Shown here: in pieces, positions 30,975 to 38,179 of the stretch
Layout: every line of letters starts with the position of its first letter
Numbering within the stretch: position 1 is the first letter of the stretch
Source: a virus
IMG/VR virus record: IMGVR_UViG_3300020451_000101
Span: 1 to 41,275 of that record
Length of the DNA: 41,275 nt
Strand: one strand, 5' to 3'
Notes under the pieces: generated by a model
What the model saw: only the letters and a program-made list of their open reading frames with translations
Database searches by the model: none
What the model was told of the DNA's origin: nothing
Translations under genes and position numbers: made by a program

Positions 30975-31832
30975 GTGGATCCCATTGAAATACCCCAGAT
31001 TAATCTCAGGGGAACTTATAATATAAACGGACAGATAGTAACTATCCCAGACATTAGACAGGTAGACAATAGGTTGTGGATACAAGAGACACCACACGCT
31101 ATACCTATTGCTGTTCCTATTACTATACAAGTTGGAACTCCTGTTATTGAAATGCCTGGTTGTGTCAAGGTAAACAAAGAGAATGCTAAAGAAAGAAATA
31201 GAAATAAACAATTAGTAAATGACGATCCAAAAGGTAATGTAGTTCTTTGTGATGGAGGTATGCCATACTACGAACCACCCGACTATTCATCGAGTGGTTT
31301 AGAGTGGCAAACTGTCTATGGTGAGCCAGAGGAGATAGAAGAGGGTGTAGAGGTAGAACAACCAGTTCCACCGTCTCCAGAGGTTGAAGCACCTGAGACC
31401 CCTACAGGGTCAAAAGAAGAGGTTCCTTGTCCACCAATAAATGCAAGACGTATTGGTGACAGGAACCAGAAAGGAGATGAACAAGTTAAAGAATATAAAC
31501 TAACACCTGATGGATTGATCTGTGAAACGGTATGGGAACCTGTACCAGCAGTCGAACAATTCGTCCCATCAGCAGGACAAGTATCTACAACCGCAGTCAT
31601 AGCAACTGTTGCTACGGCATCTGCCCTATTTGCAAAACCTCTAGCTGACCTGATTCTGAGGGTAGTGAAACCGATTTTGAAGAAGGCAATAGATTCTGGA
31701 AAAAAGAAACTAGGGGGTTCTGTTTACCATCCTTCTCAAAAGGAACTGAAGACAAATCTTTATCGGAAGAAGAAGGGATTACCTGAGATTGATTATCAGA
31801 AGATGAAGAAGAAGAAGGATCAATCCACTTAG
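30975..31832 (+). CDS. Hypothetical protein with C-terminal membrane span, 285 aa (GTG start)
   Basis: A beta-rich N-terminal region (INLRGTYNINGQIVTIPDI) is followed by a Pro/Glu-rich low-complexity segment (about 115-150). A hydrophobic stretch follows near residues 203-225 (TTAVIATVATASALFA), and the C-terminus is very Lys-rich. AGGAG lies 5 nt before the GTG. The last 221 nt overlap a - strand gene in antisense. No family is recognised. It could be a membrane-tethered partner of the exported proteins it faces. Confidence 0.65.
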   Translation: MDPIEIPQINLRGTYNINGQIVTIPDIRQVDNRLWIQETPHAIPIAVPITIQVGTPVIEMPGCVKVNKENAKERNRNKQLVNDDPKGNVVLCDGGMPYYEPPDYSSSGLEWQTVYGEPEEIEEGVEVEQPVPPSPEVEAPETPTGSKEEVPCPPINARRIGDRNQKGDEQVKEYKLTPDGLICETVWEPVPAVEQFVPSAGQVSTTAVIATVATASALFAKPLADLILRVVKPILKKAIDSGKKKLGGSVYHPSQKELKTNLYRKKKGLPEIDYQKMKKKKDQST

Positions 31833-32613
31833 GGCTAGGTATGTTATGACTATGTGGTTGTAATTGACCACCTGGTGTGGTAACTACAACGTCAGCACAC
31901 ACAGCGAAGTATGGAGACTTTGGATGGAACATTATTCCCGCCTTTTTCAATTCACCACAATTTTTTAATCTTGCGATCTCAAAGTCTAATCTCTTGTTGG
32001 CAAGGGCTTGTGCTTGCAAATCATTCTGTGCTTGTGCTGCTTCGTGACATTGCTGTTGTAGTTTCTTGTTAAGTGGTATGGATAGAGTAGCAGATAAACC
32101 AGCATTAAATGATTGGTTTGCAGACATATCAGTTCGTACAGGTTTATTCCATAGAACATTACCTGGATTATCTGGTCTTCCATCGGGACCATTTACATCT
32201 ACAGTGATCTCCATATCTTCACCATCAGGAAACCATCTAGTTCCATCTGCCTTTGTCCTTGTGTCATACCAAGACTCCCAAGGATAGTTTTTAACAGTAA
32301 CTGTCTGTTGTGTAGTACGACCAGTGAAGTCGGTCATATCATATTGTGGTTCATTATAAAAATCGACCCAAGGATCTTTCCTTGAGTCTGCAAACTGGAT
32401 GTATGGTGTAAGGTTGAACGTTGCACCTTGACATTGCACACCACCACCATATGTGTTTGTTATATACGGACCTTGTAAAACTTGTATTGCCTGGTTGGTT
32501 ACTGAGCCTGAAGAATTGGCAATCGGGTTTGCAGTAGCAGATACACCTCCAACGTTTTCAGCACGTAAAGGTAAACATTGAACGCTGAGAACCGTTGCTA
32601 TTACTGGGTAAAT
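31612..32613 (-). CDS. Exported protein, 333 aa, start codon uncertain
   Basis: A signal-peptide-like segment (YPVIATVLSVQCLPLRA) precedes a polar, mature-type sequence. A helical region (QAQNDLQAQALANKRLDFEIARL) and a Ser-rich C-terminus follow. No ATG, GTG or TTG lies in frame near the signal sequence. ATT at 32613 is the best local start. The nearest canonical in-frame ATG (32919) would overlap the upstream gene by 319 nt. The 3' 221 nt overlap the + strand gene in antisense. It could also be made by frameshifting from the upstream gene. No family is named. Confidence 0.6.
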   Translation of the reverse strand: MYPVIATVLSVQCLPLRAENVGGVSATANPIANSSGSVTNQAIQVLQGPYITNTYGGGVQCQGATFNLTPYIQFADSRKDPWVDFYNEPQYDMTDFTGRTTQQTVTVKNYPWESWYDTRTKADGTRWFPDGEDMEITVDVNGPDGRPDNPGNVLWNKPVRTDMSANQSFNAGLSATLSIPLNKKLQQQCHEAAQAQNDLQAQALANKRLDFEIARLKNCGELKKAGIMFHPKSPYFAVCADVVVTTPGGQLQPHSHNIPSPKWIDPSSSSSSDNQSQVIPSSSDKDLSSVPFEKDGKQNPLVSFFQNLLPSSKSVSLPSESGQLEVLQIGQMP

Positions 32614-33080
32614 GTACTTGTTGTATCTGTGACGCTTCTTATAGTTGTGACCCTTTGTATTATTGTCTGGTTGGTCATCCCAGGTCCTTGATAACTTTGA
32701 GTAAATTGGAACGGTTCCCCTTGGGTTGTCATAGTGAAGTTGTTCTGTGAAGAGAAGTCTAAGTTGTCGAACGAACTTGTTACCGACCCTGTTACGCTGA
32801 CTCCGTTTGTCGAAGTGCTTAACGTTGACGGTGTTACTGTCACTGTTGATGTATTCACTGGTGGGTTGAGAGGTTGATTGTTGTTGGAAACCCCTGTCCC
32901 TGTCACTGCGTATTCCCATCCTGTACGATAATCTATACTGTTTATGGTCTCCGTCACTGTAGACTCAGTTTCCGTATGGGAAGTCATAGAGCCTTGTTGG
33001 AAATTCGGGACCACAGGCACCGCAAGGGTTCTCAATGGTACACCAAAGAAACATAATAGTAGGAGTCCTATTCGTTTCAT
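32601..33080 (-). CDS. Exported Ser/Thr-rich protein, 159 aa
   Basis: A typical signal peptide (MKRIGLLLLCFFGVPLRTLA) precedes a Ser/Thr/Asn-rich mature part with many short beta-prone repeats (TVTETINS, VNTSTVTVTPSTLSTSTN). I recall similar short exported proteins ending in a TTST-F-Q-like tail in other cyanophages, of unknown role. It lies in a three-gene - strand run and overlaps the downstream gene by about 13 nt if that begins at ATT. No lipobox is seen. Confidence 0.65.
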   Translation of the reverse strand: MKRIGLLLLCFFGVPLRTLAVPVVPNFQQGSMTSHTETESTVTETINSIDYRTGWEYAVTGTGVSNNNQPLNPPVNTSTVTVTPSTLSTSTNGVSVTGSVTSSFDNLDFSSQNNFTMTTQGEPFQFTQSYQGPGMTNQTIIQRVTTIRSVTDTTSTFTQ

Positions 33081-33095
33081 ATTATATATAGGGGT

Positions 33096-33608
33096 TTAAC
33101 GTATGGTAACTTCGGTGACAAATTGGCCAGTCGCTGTGGTTCCACTTCCACCAGCTGTTAGTGCCATTGCTCCAGCAGTGCTGATTGTACCAGCAAGACT
33201 TCCAGCAGTACCAGGTGCTGTAGAAACGGTGTTACTGTAACCGTTTACGTCACCTACATCAGCAGCAGTAGTTACAATAGCGTCACCAGTTGTTATGTTC
33301 TGTGTGAAGCTGTATGCGTTACCTTGGGTAGTCTGTGCTGTGTCAGGTAGTGCAAAAGTAGCAACTCCTGCTGTGCTGACTGCTGAGATACCACCTAGAT
33401 TACTAGCAGCACTACCACCTGTCGGTGTAATAGTTGTGCTCACACCAGATCCACTGGTACTATATGAGTTCGCTGCTCTCGATACTGAAGTATAGCCTGC
33501 GTCAACTTGTAGTTGGACTGAACTTGTCAATTTATGAGTCAAATCGGCACGTGCTGCCAATGGACTCAACATTCCCAAAATACCAAAAGCGATGAATGCT
33601 TTTTTCAT
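33096..33608 (-). CDS. Exported low-complexity protein, 170 aa
   Basis: A clear signal peptide with cleavage after AARA (MKKAFIAFGILGMLSPLAARA). The mature protein is rich in Ser, Thr, Ala and Gly (SYSTSGSGVSTTITPTGG, STAGAMALTAGGSGT), suggesting a secreted or surface beta structure. It is the first gene of the - strand run. A TATATATA box lies 25 nt upstream. No family is recognised. Confidence 0.65.
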   Translation of the reverse strand: MKKAFIAFGILGMLSPLAARADLTHKLTSSVQLQVDAGYTSVSRAANSYSTSGSGVSTTITPTGGSAASNLGGISAVSTAGVATFALPDTAQTTQGNAYSFTQNITTGDAIVTTAADVGDVNGYSNTVSTAPGTAGSLAGTISTAGAMALTAGGSGTTATGQFVTEVTIR

Positions 33609-33632
33609 TTTCTTGAGATAATGATCCTATGT

Positions 33633-33640
33633 TATATATA
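33633..33640 (-). promoter_or_regulatory. Possible promoter box of the minus-strand exported genes
   Basis: Read on the - strand it is TATATATA, about 25 nt before the first exported gene. It is one base from the late box TATAAATA. This gap also holds the + strand late box of hsp20, so it is a divergent promoter region. Confidence 0.3.
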
Positions 33641-33690
33641 CCTAATCTTATGTTCACGGAGAACCGTACTTGCTATATTGATACCTTTGT

Positions 33691-33698
33691 ACTAAATA
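33691..33698 (+). promoter_or_regulatory. Late promoter-like box upstream of the Hsp20 gene
   Basis: ACTAAATA lies 53 nt before the hsp20 ATG in the divergent gap. It matches the late box except at the first two positions. Confidence 0.45.
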
Positions 33699-33750
33699 TA
33701 GGTGAATGCCGAAAGGGTTCACACTAACAACTCGCTTATTAAGGAGAACT

Positions 33751-34191
33751 ATGACTATTCAAAGATACCAAGCTTCTGACTTACCTGATCTATTTGACAA
33801 GATCACAAAGAACAGCATTGGATTCGATAACTTTTTTAATTCTGTTTGGGATGTACCAAATCAGACCTATCCACCATACAACATCATCAATCTTAACAAT
33901 CACGAGTCCAGACTAGAGATTGCTCTTGCAGGATTCAAGAAAGATGAGGTGAAAGTCTATACAGAGTATGGTCAACTACACGTAGAAGGAACAAAAACTG
34001 ATAAAGAAGACGTAGAGTATTTCCATAGAGGTCTTGCAGGAAGATCTTTTGAAAGGGTATGGAAACTTACTGACGATTCTGAAGTCAAGAGTGTAGCGTT
34101 TGAGGATGGACTACTAACAGTTGATCTCAAAAAGATAGTACCAGAGTACCATCAGAGAAAAAATTACCTAGGTGTTGACAAAGAGTCCTAG
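33751..34191 (+). CDS. hsp20: Small heat-shock protein (alpha-crystallin type)
   Basis: ATP-independent holdase chaperone found in most T4-like cyanophages. The alpha-crystallin domain spans about residues 40-130: SRLEIALAGFKKDEVKVYTEYGQLHVEGTK, then a loop, then VAFEDGLLTVDLKKI. Here GLLTVDL is the conserved G-x-L motif. The start at 33751 follows AAGGAG by 5 nt. A longer in-frame reading from 33706 would put the ribosome site inside the gene and is rejected. The length of 146 aa is typical. Confidence 0.93.
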   Translation: MTIQRYQASDLPDLFDKITKNSIGFDNFFNSVWDVPNQTYPPYNIINLNNHESRLEIALAGFKKDEVKVYTEYGQLHVEGTKTDKEDVEYFHRGLAGRSFERVWKLTDDSEVKSVAFEDGLLTVDLKKIVPEYHQRKNYLGVDKES

Positions 34192-34203
34192 GGTGTGTAT
34201 AAT
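34175..34203 (+). promoter_or_regulatory. Perfect sigma70-type promoter after hsp20
   Basis: TTGACA at 34175, a 17-bp spacer and TATAAT at 34198 match the bacterial consensus at every position. The -35 lies inside the hsp20 3' end. The predicted start (about 34210) is at the edge of a palindrome. Confidence 0.85.
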
Positions 34204-34209
34204 ATTAGC

Positions 34210-34236
34210 ATCGAACAATTAACGTTAATGTTCGAT
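34210..34236 (+). promoter_or_regulatory. 27-nt palindrome at the predicted transcription start
   Basis: ATCGAAC ... GTTCGAT pair as outer arms around a self-complementary ATTAACGTTAAT, with one unpaired A at 34217. It begins about 7 nt after the -10 box and has no T run, so it is not a terminator. It fits an operator at +1 or a 5' mRNA stem protecting the message. Confidence 0.6.
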
Positions 34237-34247
34237 CCACCAATAGT

Positions 34248-34721
34248 ATGAGTGATGTGAATTTTAGAAGGCATCGGGTGTTCAGAGAAACACCTGATGT
34301 CATTTTCTATGATATATCTGTTGAAGAATCTAATGCACAAGACTTAGTAGTACATACTAATGCTGCTGTATCACCTCCAGATGATATGGTAGGTGCAAAA
34401 CAATTCTACATACATCGCTATCAACAGGATCATAACCGTGTATTATCAGGTGAAAGAACTTTTGAACTTGTAAACTACAACTGGAAATGCCCATATCATA
34501 TTGTGCATTTAAACATCTATAGTGGTGCTCTGGTAATACCTAGAGAAACATTCCATAGATCAGTATCAGGAGAGACAGGTTCAATAGTAATTAATCAGGC
34601 AGAACGTTTTGAAGGATTCAATGCTGATCAAGAATTTATTCCTGTGTCTACAGCAGAGAATCCAGAGTTGTATAAAATTCTCAAGCACGAGAAACCAGTT
34701 ATACATACTTTAGGAGAGTAA
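34248..34721 (+). CDS. Cupin-like conserved protein, 157 aa
   Basis: The pattern AKQFYIHRYQQDHNRVLSGERTFELVN followed by HLNIYSGALVIPRETFHRSVSGETGSIVINQA looks like the two strands-and-turn motifs of a single cupin domain. H and E residues could bind metal. I cannot name a substrate. It starts the transcript from the perfect promoter at 34175. The ribosome site is poor. Confidence 0.55.
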   Translation: MSDVNFRRHRVFRETPDVIFYDISVEESNAQDLVVHTNAAVSPPDDMVGAKQFYIHRYQQDHNRVLSGERTFELVNYNWKCPYHIVHLNIYSGALVIPRETFHRSVSGETGSIVINQAERFEGFNADQEFIPVSTAENPELYKILKHEKPVIHTLGE

Positions 34722-34729
34722 CTTCTACT

Positions 34730-34897
34730 ATGAAAACGTATCACATTTACTTAAAAGATCGTTGTCTATTTAAAAACCTTGACGATGAAGAATTTGAAGT
34801 AATATGGGGTCGCATATATCGTTCTTACTGGGATGATATTACGTACTCAGTGGTAGTAGATCAACCTGATCCACACGATCTTGAACCATCTTATTAA
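34730..34897 (+). CDS. Hypothetical protein, 55 aa
   Basis: An ATG at 34730, eight bases after the previous stop, preceded by TAGGAGAG. The product is small and acidic (LDDEEFEVIWGRIYRSYWDD, ending DPHDLEPSY) and aromatic-rich. It ends just before a terminator, so it closes the two-gene transcript. No family is recognised. Confidence 0.65.
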   Translation: MKTYHIYLKDRCLFKNLDDEEFEVIWGRIYRSYWDDITYSVVVDQPDPHDLEPSY

Positions 34898-34902
34898 AAC
34901 AG

Positions 34903-34926
34903 AAGAGACCAGAGGGTCTCTTTTTT
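34903..34926 (+). terminator. Rho-independent terminator upstream of the gp43 cluster
   Basis: AAGAGACC and GGTCTCTT pair as an 8-bp stem around an AGAG loop, followed by a T run. The stem resembles the gp23 terminator. Confidence 0.88.
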
Positions 34927-34932
34927 ATTTCT

Positions 34933-35175
34933 ATGAATCATTATTTAAACTGTACACCGAGAGAGTGTAGAGAATATGAGAGTGTTACTCTTGATGTTCC
35001 TACCGAAGCGGTTGACGATATTCTGACTTATGCTCGGATATTGTCAGAAGAAAAGAACATTACTGCACGTAAAGCAATGACTGACATTGTTCGTGGAGTT
35101 TATAACGAATTATTTGAAAAAAATTATGACCGTAAAAATCGTAAGAATGCTCAACGGAGAGGACGTAATAGCTGA
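34933..35175 (+). CDS. Hypothetical protein, 80 aa, basic C-terminus
   Basis: Starts directly after the terminator T run. The central LDVPTEAVDDILTYARILSEEKNITARKA region is helical. The C-terminus is very basic (KNYDRKNRKNAQRRGRNS), suggesting nucleic acid binding, with a ribbon-helix-helix fold only a guess. It overlaps the next gene by 50 nt in another frame. No family is recognised. Confidence 0.6.
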   Translation: MNHYLNCTPRECREYESVTLDVPTEAVDDILTYARILSEEKNITARKAMTDIVRGVYNELFEKNYDRKNRKNAQRRGRNS

Positions 35176-35518
35176 AGTACAGGAAGCATATCCTGACAAA
35201 GAACATTACACACCTATAGGTTATATGTTGACAAACCCCTATCAAATTACGATAGATTGTACAGCAGAACAAATGTTCGCAGACAAAAACTCTTCAGATC
35301 CACAGAAAATAAATGATTTACAATTAGAATTATTTCCTTGGATACCTTTATCGTTAAACAATAGAACCTTAGTAGTTCTTAATAACGTATCAACAATTTA
35401 CACACCACACCCAGAAGTTGAGGGTAAGTGGAATACACTCGTGGAGAACCATCACAATGAATCCGTTAAAACTAATAATTCTGAGGAACCAGATGTATCT
35501 GATGGGGGAAGTGACTGA
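35126..35518 (+). CDS. Sm-like small beta-barrel protein (candidate), 130 aa
   Basis: An Sm1-like start (TVKIVRMLNGEDVIAEVQEAY, later NPYQITI) is followed by LFPWIPLSLNNRTLVVLNNVSTIYTP as a possible Sm2 region, then a polar acidic tail. It parallels the protein at 12174. The start at 35126 is chosen because upstream in-frame codons only reach a TTG at 35087 and add an unrelated stretch. It overlaps the next gene by 62 nt. An RNA-related role is inferred. Confidence 0.55.
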   Translation: MTVKIVRMLNGEDVIAEVQEAYPDKEHYTPIGYMLTNPYQITIDCTAEQMFADKNSSDPQKINDLQLELFPWIPLSLNNRTLVVLNNVSTIYTPHPEVEGKWNTLVENHHNESVKTNNSEEPDVSDGGSD

Positions 35519-35705
35519 GTTAGATGAAGAACCATCTTACTTAATTACTAACTGCTATCAAGTTACAGGAAAAGACGGTGAACTAATCTTTGAAAAGTAT
35601 CCTCTTTATTCAGATCAAAGAGATTTGTTCTTGACTTCTGATGTTGTTTTGACTATAGTAGATCCATCAGAAGATACTATTAAAAACTACAAGAAGGCAC
35701 TTTGA
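35457..35705 (+). CDS. Short Sm-like relative, 82 aa
   Basis: ATG at 35457 with GGAGA upstream. LKLIILRNQMYLMGEVTEL at the start and FEKYPLYSDQRDLFLTSDVVLTIVDPSE near the end follow the same order of strands as the preceding protein, though the GEE/GED turn is lost. This suggests a tandem duplication and drift. A frame extension to 35418 is possible but enters the upstream gene. The stop overlaps the TTG start of gp43 by 4 nt. Confidence 0.5.
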   Translation: MNPLKLIILRNQMYLMGEVTELDEEPSYLITNCYQVTGKDGELIFEKYPLYSDQRDLFLTSDVVLTIVDPSEDTIKNYKKAL

Positions 35706-38179
35706 GTTCAATCTATACTAATGTGACGTTGTTGGGTGATTCCATCCTTTGCCGAGGGTATGAGGGTGGAGAACCAGTAACATATAAAGACATAATCAAA
35801 CCAAGTTTGTTTGTACCATCACCACAAGGTGATTGGAGATCTCTCGATGGTAAACCAATGGCAGAGGTCAAGCACGATGGTGCTAAAGCAGCAAGAGAAT
35901 TTTTGAGAAAGTATGAAGGTGTAGATAAGTTTGAGGTTCACGGATATGAACGCTTCATATATCAGTGGATCAGCGAGAGATTTCCAAGTGACATCTCTTT
36001 CAGTTTAAAAGATATGAAGATCTATACTATTGACATTGAGGTTGAGTGTGAGAATGGTTTCCCTGATGTAGAAGCAGCAGCAGAAAAGATGCTCTGTATT
36101 ACTATCAAAGACTATGCCTCTGGTAATTTTATTACTTGGGGAACTCGTGAGTATAATGGTAATGGCACTAACTATCGCTACTTTGATACAGAGCAGAAGA
36201 TGTTAGATGATTTTATTCACTGGTGGGTGCAATATACACCTGACATTATTACTGGTTGGAACTGTAATTTATATGATATACCTTATCTTTGTAGAAGATT
36301 AGATAGGATACTTGGTGAGAAGTTTATGTCTTCTTTGTCACCTTGGAACAAAGTAAATATGCGTGAGATTTATATTCAAGGTCGTAGGAACCTTGCATAT
36401 GAATTAGTTGGTATTAGTATTCTTGACTACCTTGATCTTTATCGTAAATTTACATACACAAACCAAGAGTCATACAGACTAGAACATATTGCTAATGTAG
36501 AACTTGGACAAGGTAAGTTAGATCACACTGAGTATGAGAACTTTAAAGATTTCTATACTAAAGATTGGGATAAGTTTGTACAATACAACATCCTTGACGT
36601 TGAACTTGTTAATAGATTAGAAGAGAAGATGAAACTTCTTGAACTAGCAGTTACTATGTCTTATGATGCCAAGGTTAATTTTACAGATGTATATTCTCAG
36701 GTTCGTATGTGGGATACCCTCATCTATAATTATTTAAAGAAGAAAAAGATATGTGTGCCACCTAAAAGAGAAGAGAGTAAGAATGACAAATATGCAGGAG
36801 CATATGTAAAAGATCCCAAACCTGGTATGTACGATTGGGTTGCATCATTTGATTTGAATAGTCTGTATCCACATCTCATTATGCAATATAATATTTCTCC
36901 AGAAACACTTGTAGATGAAAGACATCCTCACGCAACTGTAGATAAGATGTTAGATAAAGATATACAAGTTGGTAAGTATTGTGTATGTGCTAATGGTGCT
37001 CAGTATAGAAAAGATAAGCACGGTTTCTTACCAGAGATGATGAAGAAGATTTATGATGAACGTGTGATCTATAAGAAAAAAATGATTGCTGCTAAGAAGA
37101 AGTATGAAAAGACTAAAGATAAGGCACTACTAGATGACATATCTGCCTTTAACAATAACCAGATGGCACGTAAGATTCAACTGAACAGTGCCTATGGTGC
37201 TGTCGGAAATCAATACTTCCGATACTATAGTCTTGCCAATGCTGAAGCAATCACATTGTCAGGTCAGTTATCTATCCGTTGGATAGAAAACAAAATGAAC
37301 TCTTACATTAACAAAATTTTAAAAACTAAGGAGATTGATTATGTTATTGCTTCTGATACCGATTCCATTTATCTTAATTTGGGTCCTCTGGTTGAAACTA
37401 TATTCGAGGGCAGAGAGAAAAGCGATACGAGCATTCTCAGGTTCCTTGAAAAGGTGTGTGATGTGGAATTTGAAAAGTATATTACGAATTCTTATGAAGA
37501 ACTGGCAACCTTTGTAAACGCATACGAACAAAAGATGTTTATGAAGCGAGAGAACATCGCTAACAAAGGCATCTGGACTGCTAAGAAGAGATACATCCTC
37601 AATGTGTGGAATAGTGAGGGTGTTCAATACGATGAACCTAAACTAAAGATGATGGGTATCGAAGCAGTTAAATCATCGACCCCTGCTGCCTGTCGTGTTG
37701 CTATTAAAGAAGCATTACAGGTAACTATGAACGGTAATGAGTCTGATTTACAAGATTACATTGCTAATTTCAGATCAAAATTTGAATTGTTACCACCCGA
37801 AGACATTGCATTTCCTCGTGGTTGTAATAATATTGCAAAGTTTAAAGGAACTGCTACAGTATTTGTAAAGGGTACTCCAATACACGTGCGTGGTGCTCTC
37901 CTATATAATTTCCACGTCAATCAAAAGAAACTCCACCATAAGTATCCTATAATAAAGGACGGAGAGAAGGTTAAGTTCTTATACTTACGTACTCCTAACA
38001 GAATTGGTGAGAATGTAGTATCATTTTTTCAAACACTCCCATCAGAGTTCGGACTTGACAAGTCTATAGATTATGACCTACAATTCCAAAAGAGTTTCCT
38101 TGACCCACTGCAAGTCATCCTTGATACTATTCAATGGCAAGCAGAAAAAGTCGCATCCTTAGAAGAATTTTTTGTATGA
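35702..38179 (+). CDS. gp43: DNA polymerase (family B)
   Basis: Replicative polymerase with proofreading, 825 residues (T4 has 898). Exo I is D111-x-E113 (YTIDIEVE), Exo II is N187 to D192 (GWNCNLYD) and Exo III is YNILDV. Polymerase motif A is D384 (DLNSLYP), motif B is KIQLNSAYG and motif C is D552-T-D554. The start is TTG at 35702 with AGAAGG upstream. The frame has a stop just before and no ATG until residue 53. The C-terminus ends in a clamp-binding-like LEEFFV. It overlaps uvsX by 4 nt. Confidence 0.97.
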   Translation: MSSIYTNVTLLGDSILCRGYEGGEPVTYKDIIKPSLFVPSPQGDWRSLDGKPMAEVKHDGAKAAREFLRKYEGVDKFEVHGYERFIYQWISERFPSDISFSLKDMKIYTIDIEVECENGFPDVEAAAEKMLCITIKDYASGNFITWGTREYNGNGTNYRYFDTEQKMLDDFIHWWVQYTPDIITGWNCNLYDIPYLCRRLDRILGEKFMSSLSPWNKVNMREIYIQGRRNLAYELVGISILDYLDLYRKFTYTNQESYRLEHIANVELGQGKLDHTEYENFKDFYTKDWDKFVQYNILDVELVNRLEEKMKLLELAVTMSYDAKVNFTDVYSQVRMWDTLIYNYLKKKKICVPPKREESKNDKYAGAYVKDPKPGMYDWVASFDLNSLYPHLIMQYNISPETLVDERHPHATVDKMLDKDIQVGKYCVCANGAQYRKDKHGFLPEMMKKIYDERVIYKKKMIAAKKKYEKTKDKALLDDISAFNNNQMARKIQLNSAYGAVGNQYFRYYSLANAEAITLSGQLSIRWIENKMNSYINKILKTKEIDYVIASDTDSIYLNLGPLVETIFEGREKSDTSILRFLEKVCDVEFEKYITNSYEELATFVNAYEQKMFMKRENIANKGIWTAKKRYILNVWNSEGVQYDEPKLKMMGIEAVKSSTPAACRVAIKEALQVTMNGNESDLQDYIANFRSKFELLPPEDIAFPRGCNNIAKFKGTATVFVKGTPIHVRGALLYNFHVNQKKLHHKYPIIKDGEKVKFLYLRTPNRIGENVVSFFQTLPSEFGLDKSIDYDLQFQKSFLDPLQVILDTIQWQAEKVASLEEFFV

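Noticed and set aside
31986-32287. Additional open frames on both strands inside the 31.6-32.6 kb exported gene
   Set aside because: They have no ribosome sites or recognisable composition and overlap a better-supported gene throughout.
32613-32919. N-terminal extension of the - strand exported gene back to ATG 32919
   Set aside because: The extra 102 residues are the off-frame reading of the upstream exported gene and would bury the signal peptide; kept only as an alternative.
33081-33090. TATATATAAT directly before the ATG of the 159-aa exported gene, as a promoter
   Set aside because: It touches the start codon on the - strand, so a transcript from it would begin inside the gene.
33295-33495. 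Plus-strand open frame opposite the exported 170-aa gene
   Set aside because: It is explained by the complement of low-complexity Ser/Thr/Ala codons; no start signal or neighbours support it.
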